A stretch of 9,362 nucleotides of DNA from Anaerolineaceae bacterium (GTDB taxonomy: Bacteria > Chloroflexota > Anaerolineae > Anaerolineales > Anaerolineaceae): NCBI GenBank assembly GCA_003532515.1, contig DOEX01000243.1:484-9845 (forward strand). Direction: 5' to 3'. Position numbers and translations under genes: made by a program. Shown one piece after another: positions 6,880 through 9,362 of this stretch. The first letter of the stretch is position 1. The number at the start of each line of letters is the position of its first letter. The notes beneath the pieces were generated by a model, which worked only from the letters and a program-made list of their open reading frames with translations, was not told the DNA's origin and ran no database searches.

Positions 6880-7863
6880 ATGAAAAGTCCAGAATTCCAA
6901 GCCATCTGCGCCGTTGCGCATCCGAATATTGCTTTCATCAAGTATTGGGGCAACCGGGACCAGGATCTGCGCCTGCCCTGCAACAGCTCTCTTTCGATGA
7001 ATCTCTCCGGGCTCGAAACTCGTACGACGGTTCAATTTGATCCCAATCTTACCCATGATGTTTTCATTTTCTCAGGAGAGGTGGTGGTTGGACCAGCATT
7101 GGAACGGGTCAGCCATTTTCTTGACCATGTCCGTTCTTTAGCTAACAAGAATGTCTACGCGCATGTTGAAAGCCAAAACAACTTCCCAACCGGCACAGGG
7201 ATCGCCTCTTCGGCTTCGGCTTTCGCTGCCCTGGCAATGGCAGCCAGCCACGCAATTGGGCTGAGCCTGGACGAAAGGGATCTCTCTCGCCTTGCCCGAC
7301 GTGGCTCTGGTTCTGCCAGCCGATCCATCCCTACTGGCTTTGTAGAATGGCAAGCAGGAAAAAACGACGGTGACTCTTTTGCTTACACAATTGCCCCTGC
7401 CAGCCACTGGGACCTTCTTGACCTGGTTTGCGTGCTCGACAGCACTCACAAATCCGTTGGGTCGACCGGTGGTCATGCTTTGGCAGATACATCGCCCTTG
7501 CAATCTGTTCGCCTTGCCCATGTCCAGGAAAGGGTTGAAAAGTGTCGAAAAGCAATTTTGGCAAAGGATTTTGAAAGCTTCGCCCAGGTCGTTGAAGAAG
7601 ACTCAAACCTGATGCATGCCGTAATGCGCACAAGCAACCCACCCTTACACTATTGGTTACCTGAAACTGAAATCATTTTGTGGAATGTGCTCAACTGGCG
7701 CAAGGAGGGTTTGACTGTCTGCTGCACCGTGGATGCTGGACCGAACGTGCACGTACTTGTTCTCAGCGAGTACGCCCCTGCATTGGAAACGCGCCTGGCT
7801 GAATTACCCGGAGTGCAGAAAATCTTTAAGGCTGGTCCAGGGTCCGGTGCTAGCCTTTGCTGA
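6880..7863 (+). CDS. mvaD: Diphosphomevalonate / phosphomevalonate decarboxylase (GHMP family)
   Basis: This 327-residue enzyme of the GHMP kinase fold performs the ATP-dependent decarboxylation in the mevalonate route to isoprenoids. Family motifs are AVAHPNIAFIKYWG (11-24), LPCNSSLSMNL (32-42) and the phosphate loop PTGTGIASSASAFAAL (103-118). Further on are GSGSASRS (142-149) with Arg148, GFVEW (153-157), the STGG segment (195-198) and TVDAGPNVH (283-291) with catalytic Asp285. Two positions differ from textbook enzymes. KYWGKRD reads KYWGNRD (Asn25 for Lys), and the usual GM after the SST motif reads GH (198-199). Roseiflexus, also a chloroflexotan, has an enzyme of this family that acts on phosphomevalonate, so the substrate here may be mono- or diphosphate. 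The ATG at 6880 has no clear Shine-Dalgarno motif nearby. No other mevalonate gene is in the window. Confidence 0.9.
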   Translation: MKSPEFQAICAVAHPNIAFIKYWGNRDQDLRLPCNSSLSMNLSGLETRTTVQFDPNLTHDVFIFSGEVVVGPALERVSHFLDHVRSLANKNVYAHVESQNNFPTGTGIASSASAFAALAMAASHAIGLSLDERDLSRLARRGSGSASRSIPTGFVEWQAGKNDGDSFAYTIAPASHWDLLDLVCVLDSTHKSVGSTGGHALADTSPLQSVRLAHVQERVEKCRKAILAKDFESFAQVVEEDSNLMHAVMRTSNPPLHYWLPETEIILWNVLNWRKEGLTVCCTVDAGPNVHVLVLSEYAPALETRLAELPGVQKIFKAGPGSGASLC

Positions 7864-7869
7864 CAATAT

Positions 7870-8619
7870 TTACCAGATCTTCGAATTTCTCGATTTCATT
7901 GTCCCATCCAGCCCTTCGATAGCTTTGGAAATCTCTTCGAGGTTGTCAATCAGCTGGAGGATTTTTTCAACGCTGTCAGTTAATTGAACAAGCTGGTCTG
8001 ACACCTGTTCAGTTCTTTTCCAGAGGTGTTCCAAATGGCGTGGGATATCTTCAACTGCATGCGTCAAATCGGTAAGACTGCTTTTATGGGTTTCCAGGAT
8101 TCCGTGAAAAACGTTCAGGTCCAATAGATATTCAAGTTTCCTGACGATATCACTTAACCCGCCGGTAAAGGTAACCGTCACCTTATAAACTTTAGGCAAG
8201 GTCTCAGATTCCAGGCGAGTCTCGAGACGATCAATGGAAGTTCTCAACTCGTACCCTGGCGGGATGGCAGGAATAGGCTGGTGGATCAGCGTCAATCCTT
8301 CCAAATCGTAATTCTTCAACGATGTTTTCAGCGGGGGTTCAAACACAACCTGAACGTGATTCGCGATGGTTTTGCCGGTATTTTTTATCACCAGGTCAAA
8401 TATAGGAGAGTCCGTCTGGGCATCGAAGTAGACCACGATGTAAGGAGCGAACTCCAGGTTGCGATCCTCTACCATTTCTTCTATGCTTTTTTCAGTCGCA
8501 GCAGCTGACTTTTTTGTCTCCCTTGCCATCTCGGCGGTCTTGACCACGTACAAGATGACAGCAGCCAGGCTAGCAATCTGTACGATCAATAATATTGTTT
8601 CTCTCAGGCTTTCAGACAT
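7870..8619 (-). CDS. Membrane-anchored coiled-coil protein of unknown function
   Basis: I do not recognise a named family for this 249-residue protein. A single hydrophobic helix spans residues about 8-26. It is followed by a charged Ala/Lys/Glu-rich helix (about 27-53) and a beta-rich domain (about 57-152). That domain contains FDLVIKNTGKTIANHVQVVF (74-93), a pattern seen in Ig-like 'N-T-G-x-x-A' domains of many uncharacterised membrane-tethered proteins. The C-terminal third (about 160-240) is strongly heptad-like (LTHAVEDIPRHL, VSDQLVQLTDSVEKILQLI) and probably a coiled coil. The start has a strong GGAGG five bases upstream (complement of 8624-8628). It lies 15 bases downstream of the TfoX-domain gene and is probably co-transcribed with it. 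It ends six bases from the end of the convergent decarboxylase gene with no visible terminator between them. Confidence 0.72.
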   Translation of the reverse strand: MSESLRETILLIVQIASLAAVILYVVKTAEMARETKKSAAATEKSIEEMVEDRNLEFAPYIVVYFDAQTDSPIFDLVIKNTGKTIANHVQVVFEPPLKTSLKNYDLEGLTLIHQPIPAIPPGYELRTSIDRLETRLESETLPKVYKVTVTFTGGLSDIVRKLEYLLDLNVFHGILETHKSSLTDLTHAVEDIPRHLEHLWKRTEQVSDQLVQLTDSVEKILQLIDNLEEISKAIEGLDGTMKSRNSKIW

Positions 8620-8634
8620 CTTGCCTCCTATTGA

Positions 8635-8961
8635 TCATCTTTTGGTATTTTTCGATTTTGGATAAGGCAGCTCTTCCCAGGTTGCCTTTAAGACCTGGCA
8701 GACAAAATCCTGGTCATCGAGGTTCTCAAACACATAAGAAAGCCTGGCACCGGGATAGGCATAACCTTCCATGGCGTCCTCGCCCAGTAGATCAGCGCCT
8801 GCATCAGTCTTTTTGAGAAAAACCTGGTTATCACAGATAAGACCCATGACTTTGCCATCCATGTAAAAACCATATTCCCCAAACATTTTCCGAACGCTGA
8901 CATCGCCGGCTGGGTTTAGCTGCTCCAAAACGTATTGAATATACTCATCTGTGCAAGACAT
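8635..8961 (-). CDS. TfoX N-terminal domain protein
   Basis: This 108-residue protein consists of a single TfoX/Sxy N-terminal domain. The diagnostic stretch is VRKMFGEYGFYMDGKVMGLI (23-42), followed by DNQVFLKKTDAGADLL (44-59), a Tyr-Pro-Gly turn YAYPGARLSYVF (67-78) and a C-terminal helix ending in a basic tail. The C-terminal TfoX domain of the gammaproteobacterial competence regulators is missing, so a role in competence should not be assumed. Stand-alone members are common and mostly uncharacterised. GGAGG lies seven bases before the ATG. It is the first gene of a two-gene - strand unit; its stop lies 15 bases before the next start. I saw no convincing promoter hexamers immediately upstream. 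Confidence 0.87.
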   Translation of the reverse strand: MSCTDEYIQYVLEQLNPAGDVSVRKMFGEYGFYMDGKVMGLICDNQVFLKKTDAGADLLGEDAMEGYAYPGARLSYVFENLDDQDFVCQVLKATWEELPYPKSKNTKR

Positions 8962-9126
8962 TCACTGCCCTCCCAAGTTAATCTGGCTTTATTGTAATCA
9001 AGTTTTTGGTGTTTATGCTCGCCAATAGCTGGTAGGGAACTGGACTGCCATACCCTCCTGGTACCATTCGGAAAGGTATTGCTCTCAACATACTCTAAAA
9101 TTGCAGAAAGCCTCCCCGTAGGGCGT
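8962..9126. other. Intergenic stretch without a supported gene
   Basis: This carries the TfoX-gene ribosome-binding site (complement of 8969-8973) and presumably its promoter. TACAAT can be read on the - strand near 8990, but without a matching -35 hexamer. A 37-codon - strand frame (start 9089-9091, stop near 8977) has no Shine-Dalgarno motif and resembles nothing I know. Nothing else is supportable here. Confidence 0.5.
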
Positions 9127-9177
9127 GATTGAGGACGTATAAATGATCAAAGAGCTTAGTCTTGATCGTCCTCAATC
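9127..9177. repeat. Inverted repeat / long hairpin 1 (GATTGAGGACG)
   Basis: GATTGAGGACG (9127-9137) and CGTCCTCAATC (9167-9177) are perfect 11-base complements. Inside, GATCAAAGA and TCTTGATC pair with a one-base bulge, giving a long two-part stem. There is no T tract after it, so it is not a standard terminator. Its right arm is also the left arm of the next inverted repeat. Confidence 0.7.
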
Positions 9178-9362
9178 CGCCGTAAACATCGGTCTTCGTG
9201 TACAGTTATCTTTCAACCAGGTTACCATTAGGCGGATTGAGAGCCCCGTATGCGTTCGCACACTAGAGGTCACAGCGCTCTCAATCTCGACCTGCAAATG
9301 GATATCGAGACCAACGCGTCAAAAACTTTTCATTTTGCTATCAAGGCAAACATCTCACTTAG
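9143..9362 (+). CDS. Possible start of a gene running off the window (weak)
   Basis: An ATG at 9143 with GAGGA seven bases before it (9131-9135) opens a frame of 73 codons that is still open at the window end. It begins MIKELSLDRPQSAVNIGLRV. The product resembles nothing I know and the later part reads unlike a folded protein. The frame also runs straight through the overlapping inverted repeats, which fits a non-coding element better. It is listed because the ribosome-binding site and lack of stops keep it possible. Confidence 0.2.
   Translation, partial: MIKELSLDRPQSAVNIGLRVQLSFNQVTIRRIESPVCVRTLEVTALSISTCKWISRPTRQKLFILLSRQTSHL
9171..9241. repeat. Inverted repeat 2 (CTCAATCCGCC / GGCGGATTGAG)
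   Basis: CTCAATCCGCC (9171-9181) and GGCGGATTGAG (9231-9241) are perfect 11-base complements separated by 49 bases. The left arm overlaps the right arm of repeat 1, and the right arm overlaps the left arm of repeat 3. Pairing here would exclude both neighbouring hairpins. Confidence 0.7.
9235..9286. repeat. Inverted repeat 3 (GATTGAGAGC / GCTCTCAATC)
   Basis: GATTGAGAGC (9235-9244) and GCTCTCAATC (9277-9286) are perfect 10-base complements around a 32-base interval that contains a small TGCGTTCGCA palindrome. A weaker six-base pair, TCTCGA (9285-9290) with TCGAGA (9305-9310), follows directly. Confidence 0.65.

Noticed and set aside
8635..8961. Competence regulator (TfoX/Sxy proper)
   Set aside because: Only the N-terminal domain is present and no competence genes are nearby, so the function should not be transferred.
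8977..9091. 37-codon - strand frame upstream of the TfoX gene
   Set aside because: No Shine-Dalgarno motif, a stop codon directly upstream of its ATG, no recognisable product, and it occupies the region needed for the TfoX gene's promoter.
9239..9270. Resemblance to group II intron domain V (GAGCC...CGTATGCG...)
   Set aside because: Only the first strand looks similar. The matching second half of domain V, its AGC triad and any intron-encoded protein are missing.
9127..9310. CRISPR array or integron attC site
   Set aside because: The repeated cores alternate in orientation and are unevenly extended, unlike CRISPR direct repeats. The attC core sites GTTRRRY/RYYYAAC are not present as a pair, and no cas or integrase gene is seen.

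Overview
The window looks like ordinary chromosome from a bacterium of middling G+C. My best guess is Chloroflexota, probably Anaerolineae. Three things suggest this: a stand-alone mevalonate-pathway decarboxylase with Chloroflexota-like sequence deviations, a DhaM-HPr fusion, and a 'GTCATTCTGAG...' inverted-repeat element of the kind scattered through such genomes. No phage, insertion sequence, CRISPR array, tRNA or rRNA was seen. The taxonomic call is inference, because no marker gene is present.

Left part (1-1380, + strand): the last codons of an unidentified gene, a strong hairpin terminator, a two-helix small membrane protein, and a DhaM-type phosphocarrier (EIIA-mannose-like domain fused to HPr) that starts at TTG. 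The gap after dhaM holds an imperfect inverted repeat and then a clear sigma-70-type promoter flanked by two short palindromes.

Centre (1381-6032, + strand): a compact three-gene operon. It holds a MarR-family regulator, then two half-size ABC exporter subunits joined by a 4-bp ATGA overlap, and ends in a strong terminator. The motifs fit an asymmetric heterodimeric exporter. The first subunit carries degenerate Walker B and H-loop residues but a good signature. The second has intact Walker B and H-loop but an altered signature. The first also has a segment of about 175 residues between its first two membrane helices. The likely logic is ligand-relieved MarR repression of an export pump.

Right part (6031-9362): deoC (deoxyribose-phosphate aldolase) on the - strand shares its terminator with the ABC operon. 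It is divergent from a diphosphomevalonate/phosphomevalonate decarboxylase on the + strand. Tail to tail with the latter lies a two-gene - strand unit, a TfoX N-terminal-domain protein followed by an unrecognised membrane-anchored coiled-coil protein. The last 400 bases have no convincing gene. They carry a chain of overlapping inverted repeats built on GATTGAG/CTCAATC that could form mutually exclusive hairpins. This is the least explained structure in the window. I did not find a clearly new multi-gene system here.
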